Assembly (NCBI GenBank): GCA_019694435.1
Contig: JAIBBZ010000003.1
Location: 62,001 to 126,000 of the forward strand
Length of the DNA stretch: 64,000 nucleotides
Reading direction: 5' to 3'
From: Pirellulales bacterium
GTDB lineage: Bacteria > Planctomycetota > Planctomycetia > Pirellulales > JAEUIK01
The notes below the pieces were generated by a model. The model was not told where the DNA came from and did no database searches. It worked only from the letters and a program-made list of their open reading frames with translations. Both the position numbers and the translations under genes were made by a program. Below are positions 8,758 through 16,670 of the stretch, piece after piece. Every line of letters begins with the position of its first letter. The stretch's first letter is position 1.

Positions 8758-9132
8758 GTGAACGGCTGTGTCTTCTGCAACCCTCATGGGGACAGGGTGT
8801 TCCTGGAGAACGAACTCGCCGTCGCATTGTGGGATGCGTTCCCTGTCACCGCGATGCACGCGCTGGTTGTCCCGCGCCGACACACCGAGGACTACTTTTC
8901 ACTTACCGCTGAGGAGTTGCTCGCCTGCAACGATTTGCTTCGGAAGGCACGTGAACTCGTCCAGGTAAGTGATCCCGCAGTAGAAGGATTCAACCTCGGC
9001 GCGAACATCGGCGATGCAGCAGGCCAAACCATCTTCCATTGCCACATCCACCTAATCCCCCGCCGTCGCGGTGACGTCGACAATCCCCGTGGCGGTGTTC
9101 GTCACCTGATCCCGGGCAAGGGAGCCTATTGA
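8758..9132 (+). CDS. HIT-family nucleotide hydrolase/transferase
   Basis: About 124 residues. An N-terminal CxxC (GCVFCNP) and the C-terminal histidine triad 'HCHIHLIPRR' mark a HIT (histidine triad) protein with the zinc-type N-terminus; 'LVVPRRHTEDYFSL' is the usual second conserved block. HIT enzymes cleave or transfer nucleoside phosphoramidates and dinucleoside polyphosphates through a His-AMP intermediate. AAAGGAGG at 8741-8748 gives 9-base spacing to GTG 8758; GTG 8752 is possible but too close. The stop codon overlaps the region where the HNH gene starts, so the two are translationally coupled. The position inside the element, bracketed by attC-like palindromes, suggests an accessory role, possibly handling a nucleotide signal or product together with the nuclease (inference). 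Confidence 0.88.
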   Translation: MNGCVFCNPHGDRVFLENELAVALWDAFPVTAMHALVVPRRHTEDYFSLTAEELLACNDLLRKARELVQVSDPAVEGFNLGANIGDAAGQTIFHCHIHLIPRRRGDVDNPRGGVRHLIPGKGAY

Positions 9133-9134
9133 CC

Positions 9135-10157
9135 GTGATGCACCCCTTCGTCGCGTTTCGACCGCGCCCCGAGGATTGCTGGCGCGGGATTATCCTGTTC
9201 GGCCGCAACGTTGCCACCTACAAGTTCGCACTCGGGCGGGCGCTGCTCGAACTACAGCCCCAAGCTGGCCAGCTTGTGACCTTGGAGGAGTTGGCGGCGC
9301 CGTTCTCGAAGTATCTGTGTTCCCACCTGCTGCTCGCAGAAAAACAGGGCACCTCGCGGGCAAGTCGCTTCTTAGACGCCTGCCGCAAGGCCAATGCGGG
9401 TGAGCTGACGCAGGAACAATTGGTCGACCAAGCTGTCCGGATCGGTTTTAACAATGTGATCCACGCGTTCCACGTTGTGGGCCGGAACGAAGTGCCGCAA
9501 CGGTTCTTCGTGGACGAGCGCGGCAGGGGTGGGGGAATCCGGATGACGCAGTCCTTCGCTGACCTGGTTGGCGGTGACCAGAATCCCAACCTACCGCTCG
9601 AAGCAGACGCGCGATGGCGGCTTGTCGAGACTGCGTGGGAACTTGGTGTGTCACCCGCGCTACTCACGGTGAACCGCGATCCGGCTACCGAATCGCTGTT
9701 CGTGGTCGACGCGGAAAGGCGCCGAAAGTCAATCACGGGGGCGCGCGACGCGCTCAGCGGTTACCAGAAGGGACACTGCTTCTACTGTTTCGACAGCTTT
9801 TCTCTTGCTGGAGCGACACCGCCGGACGTTGATCACTTCTTCCCACACTCTCTCAAGGCGGCAGGCATGGGTGGTCTCATCGACGGCGTGTGGAATCTCG
9901 TCCTAGCCTGCCGTCGCTGCAACCGAGGTGTGGCGGGGAAGTCGAACCTCATTCCTAGCATCAGGCTTCTTGAGAGGCTGAGCACGCGAAATGAGTTCCT
10001 GATTGCGAGCAATCACCCCCTTCGCGACACCCTTATGGCGCAGACCGGCGCGAGTGAGGTCGACCGCCGGGTGTTTCTGAGCACGTTCCACGTGCAGGCT
10101 CAGGCCGTCTTGATTCATGAATGGGAGCCCGTGGAGGTCGCGGAGGCGCTATTCTGA
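9135..10157 (+). CDS. HNH endonuclease-like protein coupled to the HIT gene
   Basis: About 340 residues. The C-terminal half has an HNH/zinc-ribbon core: 'CFYCFDS' (first CxxC), 'DVDHFFPHSL' (catalytic His block), 'GVWNLVLACRRCNRGVAGK' (Asn plus second CxxC, final His position replaced), then 'LIPS'. The N-terminal 200 residues are helical and match nothing I recognise; they may be the target-recognition or partner-binding part. Start candidates are TTG 9129, GTG 9135 and ATG 9138; AAGGGAG at 9118-9124 favours 9135. It overlaps or abuts the HIT stop at 9132, giving a two-gene unit. HNH proteins with this core act on DNA in restriction, anti-phage and homing systems. A defence role is likely from family and context but not shown. 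Confidence 0.82.
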   Translation: MMHPFVAFRPRPEDCWRGIILFGRNVATYKFALGRALLELQPQAGQLVTLEELAAPFSKYLCSHLLLAEKQGTSRASRFLDACRKANAGELTQEQLVDQAVRIGFNNVIHAFHVVGRNEVPQRFFVDERGRGGGIRMTQSFADLVGGDQNPNLPLEADARWRLVETAWELGVSPALLTVNRDPATESLFVVDAERRRKSITGARDALSGYQKGHCFYCFDSFSLAGATPPDVDHFFPHSLKAAGMGGLIDGVWNLVLACRRCNRGVAGKSNLIPSIRLLERLSTRNEFLIASNHPLRDTLMAQTGASEVDRRVFLSTFHVQAQAVLIHEWEPVEVAEALF

Positions 10158-10181
10158 GCGCCGGGACGCCATACGAGCATG

Positions 10182-10247
10182 GCTAACAACAGCATGCAGC
10201 GGACGGCACTGCGCTCCGCAAACGGTGCTGAGCGTCACTGCGTAAGG
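10182..10247 (+). repeat. attC-like palindrome between the HNH and EVE-nuclease genes
   Basis: It begins GGCTAAC AACAGCATGCAGC, continues with an arm that pairs imperfectly with the closing 'GTGCTGAGCGTCACTGC', and ends CGTAAGGT. Core boxes match RYYYAAC and GTTRRRY with one mismatch each. The length (66 bases), bulged arms and the GCAGC(G)GAC ... GCTGAGCGT layout are those of integron attC sites. It starts 24 bases after the HNH stop, where a cassette attC would lie. Its final 'TGCG.AAGGTGGGCG' recurs at the end of the 11782-11877 palindrome. Confidence 0.5.
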
Positions 10248-10388
10248 TGGGCGTGAACTGCAACCACGGAAGAGCACTGTACTCGGACGGTACGTCACTG
10301 GGCGGTTGGCCAGAGGCGAATTGGGTACGTGGGAATCGAAGCGATCCAACGTTACAATCCTGGACGAGGCGGGGCGTTGGCCAGATGC

Positions 10389-10522
10389 GATATAGGTCTA
10401 CCTATCGGCCACAAGGACGTTCGCACCACCCTGATCCGCACACACGCGTTGAACCGGGGCGCGGCGTTCGCAGTCCCGCTGACGGTCGTGCTCGACGAGG
10501 CTATGCGCAAAGGTTGATGTAG
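10389..10522 (+). pseudogene. Decayed C-terminus of an integron-type tyrosine integrase
   Basis: The frame at 10389 reads 'GHKDVRTTLIRTHALNRG', which matches the end of IntI/XerC-like integrases (GHxDVxTTMIYTHVLNRG). A one-base loss after the Asn-Arg then moves the homology to the next frame, 'GRGVRSPADG', the usual GVRSPxDxL tail, ending at TAG 10522. The catalytic Tyr position (IYTH) is Arg here (IRTH). Nothing upstream matches an integrase, so only about 40 codons survive. It cannot be active. Its position 140 bases after an attC-like palindrome supports an integron origin for this cargo segment. Confidence 0.6.
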
Positions 10523-10663
10523 ACACAACCCGCGGACACATTGTGACCTAAGAGGATCGGCCGCTAGTGCGATAGGCTGACAACCTTGCAGTCTATTGGC
10601 GGTACGCTGACCATCCTAAAACCAAGTTCGCGGACTAGCATGCACGCTCGGAGTATTCACGGC

Positions 10664-11764
10664 ATGAACTACTGGAGCGACCTGTTTACGCCTGAGACGT
10701 TCGAGGCGTTTGCTCGTTCAGATCGCACAATTTCGGGATTTCGTGAATCTCAGCGGTCTATGGCCGAAAAGGTTCGCGTCGGCGACAAGTTCGTTTGCTA
10801 CATGGTCCGCATGTCTCGTTGGATAGGCATCTTGGAAGTGATGGACGGGCCATTCACGGACAGCACGCCGATTTTCGTCCCTGACGACGATCCATTTGTT
10901 GTTCGATTCAAAGTTAGGCCTGCCGTATGGCTTTCTCTCGAAAAGACGATTCCAATCCACGAGTCGGAGGTGTACTCCCAGCTGTCGTTCACCCGCGACG
11001 TCAGGCCCGGCGGATATTGGCTTGGCCCGTTACGTCGCAGTCTAGTTAAGCTCAACCAGGATGACGGCGCATTCTTGGATTTGCTCCTGCAGCGCGTGCA
11101 GGCCGACGGTCGCACTTTCCCGGTGGACAACGAGCAGTATGACCGCGCGTTGAAGCGACGTATTCAACGGCCAGATCGTTCCGTTGTGGTTAGTGTGCCT
11201 GACGACAGGGTTGCGCCGACCGAAGAACCTGCGCAAGATTCAACAACTGACCGAGAATCGGTGCGCGTGCAAGCTGCCCTTTGTCGGATCGGTGAGGCGA
11301 TGGGTTTCAAGATTTGGCTCCCCAACGCTGACCGATCTCGCGTTGGCGAACATTGGTCGGCGCAGCCGGGAGTTCTGTTGGACCGCCTGCCACTGAACTA
11401 CGACGAAACGACCTTGGACACCGTCAAGCGAATCGACGTGCTTTGGCTGAAGGGGCGCGCCATCCGGAGAGCTTTCGAGGTCGAACATTCGACGGCAATC
11501 TACTCCGGCTTGCTGCGAATGGCCGATCTGTGTGCACTCCTTCCAAACATCAATGTGCCGCTCCATATTGTCGCACCCGAGTCGCGGCGCGAAAAGGTAT
11601 TCCAAGAGATCACCCGACCGGTATTCTCATTGCTAGAAAACTCGCCCCTTGCCGAGCGCTGCACGTATTTGTCTTACGGCAGCATTGAAGAGCTGGGGGA
11701 ACTTGATTACTTGTCCCACACCACCGATAGCGTGTTGGACGAGTTCAAAGAGTACGCTGAGTAG
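10664..11764 (+). CDS. EVE-like domain fused to a PD-(D/E)XK-type nuclease (modification-dependent restriction-like)
   Basis: About 366 residues. The N-terminal 150 residues read as an EVE/PUA-like fold: 'MNYWSDLFTPETFEAF', 'MAEKVRVGDKFVCYMV', 'WIGILEV', 'YWLGPLRRSL'. EVE domains bind modified bases. The C-terminal part carries a restriction-endonuclease-like core: 'VKRIDVLWL' (acidic strand), then 'AFEVEHSTAIYSGLLRMADL' (ExE-type catalytic strand and helix), as in PD-(D/E)XK nucleases. The middle (about 195-215) is an acidic linker. ATG 10664 is used because it coincides with the domain start; ATG 10640 is possible. The pairing predicts cutting of DNA carrying modified bases, or an RNA-directed variant (inference). 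It is flanked by attC-like palindromes on both sides. Confidence 0.75.
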   Translation: MNYWSDLFTPETFEAFARSDRTISGFRESQRSMAEKVRVGDKFVCYMVRMSRWIGILEVMDGPFTDSTPIFVPDDDPFVVRFKVRPAVWLSLEKTIPIHESEVYSQLSFTRDVRPGGYWLGPLRRSLVKLNQDDGAFLDLLLQRVQADGRTFPVDNEQYDRALKRRIQRPDRSVVVSVPDDRVAPTEEPAQDSTTDRESVRVQAALCRIGEAMGFKIWLPNADRSRVGEHWSAQPGVLLDRLPLNYDETTLDTVKRIDVLWLKGRAIRRAFEVEHSTAIYSGLLRMADLCALLPNINVPLHIVAPESRREKVFQEITRPVFSLLENSPLAERCTYLSYGSIEELGELDYLSHTTDSVLDEFKEYAE

Positions 11765-11781
11765 TCCTGGTGGGGTTGCCA

Positions 11782-11877
11782 GCGAACAAAGCACTGTGCT
11801 TGACGGGCAGGCGTAACGGTTACATCCCGTTCCTTGTAACCGGCCCGCAAGTGAGCGCAGTCGATCATTGCGCAAGG
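11782..11877 (+). repeat. Long attC-like palindrome after the EVE-nuclease gene
   Basis: It starts 18 bases after the stop codon. The centre is a perfect CGGTTACA (11817-11824) / TGTAACCG (11835-11842) hairpin with a 10-base loop; a second stem pairs GACGGGC with GCCCGC; outer arms run GCGAACAAAGCACTG ... CGCAGTC. The end 'TTGCGCAAGGTGGGCG' resembles the end of the 10182-10247 palindrome. The outer boxes fit attC less well than the 10-kb site, so it might instead be a strong fold acting as a terminator or repeat. Confidence 0.45.
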
Positions 11878-11982
11878 TGGGCGAGTCCTGGGCGCATTAC
11901 CGCTGCTAAAATCCTGCACGGCTGCGACACACCGAAGCAGCCAACCTTTGGCGGCGACTACGGTCGAGCGTTAGATGGGTGT

Positions 11983-14436
11983 TTACCAATCGATCTTGTC
12001 GAGGGTCTGCTCTCGGAGGAAAGCGTCCCGCATCGTCAAGCAGTGTGCTCGCAATTCGGCGAACGTCAAGTCGGCCGCCTGTTCGGCGAGTGCCGCCGCC
12101 TGTTGGAAGTCGCCGGCTTCCGCGTGGGCGGCGGCTAGGATCGCGACGGATTGCCAGTCCTGCTCGCCAGTGACTTCGAGCAGCTTTCGGGCGGCCACGA
12201 TGGCCTTCGTGCCATTGCGAAACCGCGCCTGCGGGCAAGCGGCCAGCAGCAACGCTTGCATTCGTAGCAACTCACGATGGTCGGCAGCTAACCGCAGACC
12301 AGTTTTGATGTCCCGTTCAGCCAGCGGGTACCGGCCTTGAGATTGGTAGACACGCGCCCGCAGCCAATAGATATCGGCGTCTCGCTCATTGACCTTCAGC
12401 GCCTGGCCGAAGTCCCTCATTCCGCCTCGCTCATCTCCCAGCATGACGCGTACTGCACCGCGGGCGGCAAGCGACGAAGTTAAGTCAACGCCGGCTAAAT
12501 CGACAGCGTGTTGCAAATCGAGAAGGGCTGCGTCCAGGTCACCGCGATGCCATTTAATAAGACCGCGGTTGACGTACGGCATTGGGTTGGCAGTGTCCAA
12601 GACCGCCCACTCGTTGAGGATCATTAGGACAGCATCAATCTCTTGATGCGTCAGCGCCAAGTAGTAGCCGACGGCAGTGAGCCATTCGTGCCGTAGCTGG
12701 TTACATTCGAGTAAGAGTTCGCGTTCCGCGGCGAGGGCTTCGGCGTGGCGGCGTAACAATTCAGCGATGCGTTGGGTGAGACTGGCATGTTCGGCCTGAA
12801 GGGCTTGTAATTGGAGCTGTAGGTTCCGCATCTCCGACTGCACTTGGTTCGCCTCGAAGTTTTCGTCTCGACGACGATGTTGGAGCAGCTGGGCGTCGGC
12901 TTCGCTTAGCGAGCTGTTGACGGCCAGCATTCTCCCTTCGACGCCCGTTAGGTTGGCCTTGGCGGCTTCGCCTTGGTTGCGGATGTCGTACACTTTCGAC
13001 TGCAAATTCTCGTACCGCTGCAACAGTGTGAGTCGCTGTTCGTAGATGCTTTGCAGCAACCGTCGCCGCTGCTCGATGCGAATGGCAATCTCCCCCTCTT
13101 CATCGCGGGCCGGGGGCGCCTGGGCCGGCACATTGGGCCGGGGACGATGGGGGAAGTGTTCGAGCGGGCTCGGTTGGGCGGGGGCCGATGCGAGTAGTTC
13201 AGCTAGGTGTTCCGAACTGATGGCAAAGTAGTAGCCCGTAGCATCCTTAGGGGCCCATGTGTTCACGCCAACGACTCGTCCACGGTAATTGACCAGCGGT
13301 CCGCCGCTGTTGCCGTGGTCAATGGTTGCGGTCGAGTGAATCCAGCGGGCATCGAGAGCGTAACCCGCGGCGGTGTAGATTTCGGCGGTTTCGAGAAGAC
13401 CAGATGCCGCAATTTCATGACCAGTTCGCACGCTGCTGACGACGCCATCCGAAACGGAGGCAATCAACCCCTGAGGACTCCCGAACGCGGCCACGCGCTC
13501 CCCCTTTTCAACGTCCGAGGCTAATTCCAACCGCGCAAGGTCTGGGGGGAGGTCGGGCACGTGTAGCACGGCCAGGTCATGCTCGGCGCTGGCGGCGACG
13601 AAACCGGTTGCTGAATAAACGGAGCCGCCCACTAGCAGGACCTTGATGTCCACGGCCTCATTAGCAACGTGAAAGTTGGTTGCGACCAACCCATGACTAC
13701 CCGTCAAAAAACCACTGCCGGTAGCTAGAGTTCCGTCCAAACGCCGTTTTTCGATCGTGACGACCGAAGGTTCCACGAGCTTCACCAACACGGGGAGTTC
13801 GAGGCCAGTGGCCGACTTTGTTTCGGCCGGATTCTCAGCAGCTGGAGGGTCGGAGCTTCCCGGAGGAGTGGGCGCGTCTTCTTCGGCCGAGGAAGCCTCT
13901 GCCGCGTTGTCGCCGATGGGAACCGTTGCCGGTTCGGTGGGGGATGAATCGGCCGCTTTCGCTGTGTCCGCGGCTTCTTGAGCTTTCAGCTGCCGGACTT
14001 TTTCCCGCAACTCGGCCAGCTCCCGCTTCTCCTTACCACTCGTGGCGGCGCGGAGTTGTTCATTTCCCCGACCAAACCACAACAACAGCGCCAAGGCGAC
14101 GGCCGCACAGCCGCAACCGGCCAAAACGATCACACGCCAGCCCACAGCAGTTTCTGGTTCCGTCGCCGCTTCAGAAATCTCCGGTGTTACCGGTTTGGCC
14201 GTGGGACGATCGACAGCGGTTGCCTCCTTCGGCTTGGCTGCCGCGGCCGCCGGCTGAGAAAAGAGTCCGCGAATCTCTCCAGCGGGAAGCCACTTGTTTG
14301 ATCCGGAGCGTCGAACCTGGTCGTGCGGGGATAGTTCCTTGCGACGAACCATCTCCTGGAGCTGCTTGGAGCCCATCGGACCCAGGACTTCCCCAAGGAC
14401 TTCGCAGTACCACTCGGTTCGCTTGTTTTCCGACAT
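11983..14436 (-). CDS. Membrane-anchored trypsin-like protease with N-terminal GYF-like and C-terminal TPR domains
   Basis: 817 residues in an unusual order. Residues 1-60 are GYF_2-like ('WYCEVLGEVLGPMGSKQLQEMV' and 'NKWLPAGEI'). One membrane helix follows (about 100-121, WRVIVLAGCGCAAVALALLLWF), then a Lys/Glu coiled coil and a low-complexity linker. About 210-405 is a trypsin-like serine protease with the full triad: His in 'VATNFHVAN', Asp in 'EHDLAVLHV', Ser in 'DHGNSGGPLV'. A long coiled coil (about 435-560) and TPR-like repeats ('PMPYVNRGLIKWHRGDLDAA', 'ADIYWLRARVYQSQGRYPLA') complete it. The GYF part should face the cytoplasm and the protease the other side if inserted N-in, but topology is not certain. 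It is the only intact minus-strand cargo gene of the element. Protease plus TPR proteins occur in anti-phage islands; a sensor-protease role is plausible but unproven. Confidence 0.8.
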   Translation of the reverse strand: MSENKRTEWYCEVLGEVLGPMGSKQLQEMVRRKELSPHDQVRRSGSNKWLPAGEIRGLFSQPAAAAAKPKEATAVDRPTAKPVTPEISEAATEPETAVGWRVIVLAGCGCAAVALALLLWFGRGNEQLRAATSGKEKRELAELREKVRQLKAQEAADTAKAADSSPTEPATVPIGDNAAEASSAEEDAPTPPGSSDPPAAENPAETKSATGLELPVLVKLVEPSVVTIEKRRLDGTLATGSGFLTGSHGLVATNFHVANEAVDIKVLLVGGSVYSATGFVAASAEHDLAVLHVPDLPPDLARLELASDVEKGERVAAFGSPQGLIASVSDGVVSSVRTGHEIAASGLLETAEIYTAAGYALDARWIHSTATIDHGNSGGPLVNYRGRVVGVNTWAPKDATGYYFAISSEHLAELLASAPAQPSPLEHFPHRPRPNVPAQAPPARDEEGEIAIRIEQRRRLLQSIYEQRLTLLQRYENLQSKVYDIRNQGEAAKANLTGVEGRMLAVNSSLSEADAQLLQHRRRDENFEANQVQSEMRNLQLQLQALQAEHASLTQRIAELLRRHAEALAAERELLLECNQLRHEWLTAVGYYLALTHQEIDAVLMILNEWAVLDTANPMPYVNRGLIKWHRGDLDAALLDLQHAVDLAGVDLTSSLAARGAVRVMLGDERGGMRDFGQALKVNERDADIYWLRARVYQSQGRYPLAERDIKTGLRLAADHRELLRMQALLLAACPQARFRNGTKAIVAARKLLEVTGEQDWQSVAILAAAHAEAGDFQQAAALAEQAADLTFAELRAHCLTMRDAFLREQTLDKIDW

Positions 14437-14572
14437 GGTGACTACCCCACAACAGTCCAGTTATTTTCCGTGTGTGGGCACCAATTTAGCCACGGCTGCG
14501 ACGCCGACCCAGAACGACAGTAGCGGGCCCCCAAGTGACCAGATTTTTGCTCGCCAAAGTCGCCATGTCCAA

Positions 14573-14833
14573 TTACGCGGTCAGTCTTTTACCGCCTGGG
14601 TGTTGCATCGTCGATACACTTGGGGCCGCGTCGAGGTTATTGCGGAGCTTGTCGGCGTCGAGCCACAGCGTGGCCTCGAACCCGAGGGCGGCGCCGTTGG
14701 ATTTGGCGTCGTTTGACTTGGCACCGTTGGAGCGGGAGCCGTTGCCCTTGGCTGCCGTTGGCGCTTTGGCGGTGCGGGGTGCGGCGTCGTCCTTCCTGGA
14801 CGGGCTGGACTTCGTCGTCGTGCGTTTGGCCAC
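14573..14833 (-). pseudogene. 5' stump of a type I restriction methyltransferase gene (hsdM)
   Basis: GTG 14833 opens 'AKRTTTKSSPSRK', a Lys/Ser/Asn-rich leader, then 'GAALGFEATLWLDADKLRNN' and 'LDAA'. The last block is the conserved opening of HsdM proteins (LGFExTLWxxADKLRxNMDA). Similarity stops near 14627; the frame then runs into unrelated sequence and ends at 14573. All SAM-binding and NPPF motifs are missing, so this is a deletion remnant. It implies the island once carried, or landed in, a type I restriction-modification locus. Confidence 0.65.
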
Positions 14834-15309
14834 CGTTCGATGCCCCCGGGTGCAGCAGGTATTAGGAATAAGGACTTCGGTCGGCGGTGGTCCCAACCAA
14901 GTGGCCAACCGATTGTCGTGCGGGCCTCGATTGTAAAACGCTTCGCGGCGTGGCTCTAGCGCTAGGCCTCGCGAGCCGGGTTGCCCGAGCTAGTGGAAGC
15001 GCCGATAATACTGTGTCCGCCGGCCAATAAGTGCCGGGGGCCTGCCGGTGCTCACTGAAAGCACGACTTGGCAGCGAACACCCGAACCGTGGGACACAAG
15101 ATCGCCAGACCGGTAGGACGGGCTAATCCATCGCTGTCGCATTCTGCGGTGCGACAGTAGCCAAATGCCCCAATAAACCCGGCAAAGTGCGGCGTCCCTG
15201 AAGCAAAACGGCGGGTGTTCCCCCTGTTGTTTGCCCCCCAGCCGGGGGCAGACCGTCGTCGTCGAGGCATCGTGGCCGTCACAGCGAACTTGAGCATGAT
15301 GGAGGACTT
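14834..15309. other. Stretch without a supported gene
   Basis: No frame here has family motifs. The final bases contain GGAGG serving the gene at 15310. This gap separates the minus-strand cargo from the plus-strand core module. Confidence 0.4.
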
Positions 15310-16215
15310 ATGCGCGCCGCTGAAGTACCGCTTTTTTCGAGAATCGAAGCGAGCTTTACGAGCATCGTCAACAGGGTTGAAGGGTACGCCGTTCAAGCGG
15401 AGTACGCCCTTGCAGTGCCTAAGGGAACCGAATTGCATAGCGCGGGCACGTACTTGCGTTATGAGCGCCGGCAGCGGGAATTGGTAGCACGGCACAAGGA
15501 GATGGGAAATCGGCTGCCGACCAATCTTATTGCCCTCGCTCAGCTTGCCGAGGAACAAGCCCAGCTTCTCGAAATACTCGCCAATTATGACGAGCGCCGT
15601 GCCCAGTATGCATGCCAAAATTCTCCAACCCCCGACTGCCGTGAGCTAGTCTCAGCCTATCGTGCTGCGGCACTCCATCTCGGACACGCACCGCCGGCTT
15701 GGCCGTTTGAGGTAACGTGTCATTCGACTCGGGGGTGGTTGCTCTATCTAGCGGCGGGTATTCCGGGTGCGAAGCCGCGTTTCTCCGCGAACGGACCAAG
15801 ACGCTTACCGATCAACCAGCCACCAAATCATGACCTAGTCATAACCCCTGCCGACCGTACGGCGCAAGCATTGCCGCAGAAAAAGCCCAAGCGGAGCACG
15901 GATCAAGGTGATGGCCAGGCGAAGCTGATTGCGGCTCTGAACGTACACCACCAGTACGCTAAAGACAGTTGCCTGAACCTCGAACCTATCGGCAACAACG
16001 AACTGGCCCGACGTGCGCAGGTTTCCCCATCGACGGCTTCCGCATTCTTTCGCGATAAATTCAAGGGGCATTCGAAATATCGACAACAGTGCCTTAACCG
16101 GACAATCCTTTTGCCGGCGTTGAAACTACTCAATCAAGACTACGCACCCCATCATTTGTTCGGGACCGAGCATCCCGGCGAGGTCGGACGCCACGGCGAC
16201 GATTCGGACGGCTGA
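15310..16215 (+). CDS. Element-borne HTH protein of unknown role (first gene of the core module)
   Basis: 301 residues with GGAGG 5-6 bases before ATG 15310. The N-terminal 120 residues are predicted helical ('YERRQRELVARHKEMGNRL', 'LAQLAEEQAQLLEILANY'). The middle is basic and Pro-rich and probably disordered. The C-terminus reads as a helix-turn-helix: 'NNELARRAQVSPSTASAFFR', followed by a basic segment and 'FGTEHPGE'. I do not recognise the family by name. Proteins of this size and layout recur in planctomycetal elements upstream of an excisionase-like gene, ATPase and integrase, so it is probably a regulator or accessory DNA-binding factor of excision or replication (inference from context). 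Confidence 0.7.
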   Translation: MRAAEVPLFSRIEASFTSIVNRVEGYAVQAEYALAVPKGTELHSAGTYLRYERRQRELVARHKEMGNRLPTNLIALAQLAEEQAQLLEILANYDERRAQYACQNSPTPDCRELVSAYRAAALHLGHAPPAWPFEVTCHSTRGWLLYLAAGIPGAKPRFSANGPRRLPINQPPNHDLVITPADRTAQALPQKKPKRSTDQGDGQAKLIAALNVHHQYAKDSCLNLEPIGNNELARRAQVSPSTASAFFRDKFKGHSKYRQQCLNRTILLPALKLLNQDYAPHHLFGTEHPGEVGRHGDDSDG

Positions 16216-16234
16216 TTGGTGTCCACTGCCCGTA

Positions 16235-16267
16235 GTGTTCGATCGTTCGGCGTATTTTGCCGAACAC
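16235..16267. promoter_or_regulatory. Candidate operator: nested inverted repeats upstream of the excisionase-like gene
   Basis: GTGTTCG (16235-16241) pairs with CGAACAC (16261-16267). Inside it GTTCGGC (16245-16251) pairs with GCCGAAC (16259-16265) around a 7-base loop. The two pairings compete, since both use the right arm. The site is about 150 bases upstream of the HTH gene at 16416, in the only gap of the core module, so it could be an operator or a terminator for the gene upstream. Confidence 0.35.
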
Positions 16268-16415
16268 CTGCGAAGTTTTTCCCTTTGAAAAACCCGTGGA
16301 TTTCGGGCATTTTCTTGCGGTTCACCACCTGCTCGGCACTCCAACCGCCGAACTCTGCGCCAACGGGTATGCGGGCTGCACTTCGCAGCCGGCGAACCAG
16401 TGGAGAAGGTGAACC

Positions 16416-16670
16416 ATGGCAACGCAACGCGTTGACCGCCTAGCCTCTCGTGCGCGGGAGGTGGCGACGGTGTCGGCACAGGACAGGGGAGGCCAGCTCT
16501 TGACGCTGGCCGAAGCAGGGCAGTTTTTGCGGTTGTCGCATAACACGCTGCGGAAACAGATTCGACTCGGTCGCTTATCCGCGGTGGTAATTGGCCGCCG
16601 CAAGTTTGTCGCCCCCAGCGAGCTAGATCGCTTCATCGCACACAACAGCACAAACGGAGGTGCAGCATGA
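16416..16670 (+). CDS. Excisionase-like helix-turn-helix protein
   Basis: 84 residues. GGAGAAGGTG precedes ATG 16416. Residues 27-75 are an HTH_17/excisionase fold: 'LLTLAEAGQFLRLSHNTLRK', 'QIRLGRLSAVVIGRRKFVAP', 'SELDRFIA'. Such proteins bend DNA at att sites and steer the tyrosine integrase towards excision, and often also regulate the element's promoter. The stop overlaps the ATPase start as ATGA, so the two are translationally coupled. The family is also used for other DNA-binding regulators; the location beside an integrase favours an Xis role. Confidence 0.8.
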   Translation: MATQRVDRLASRAREVATVSAQDRGGQLLTLAEAGQFLRLSHNTLRKQIRLGRLSAVVIGRRKFVAPSELDRFIAHNSTNGGAA

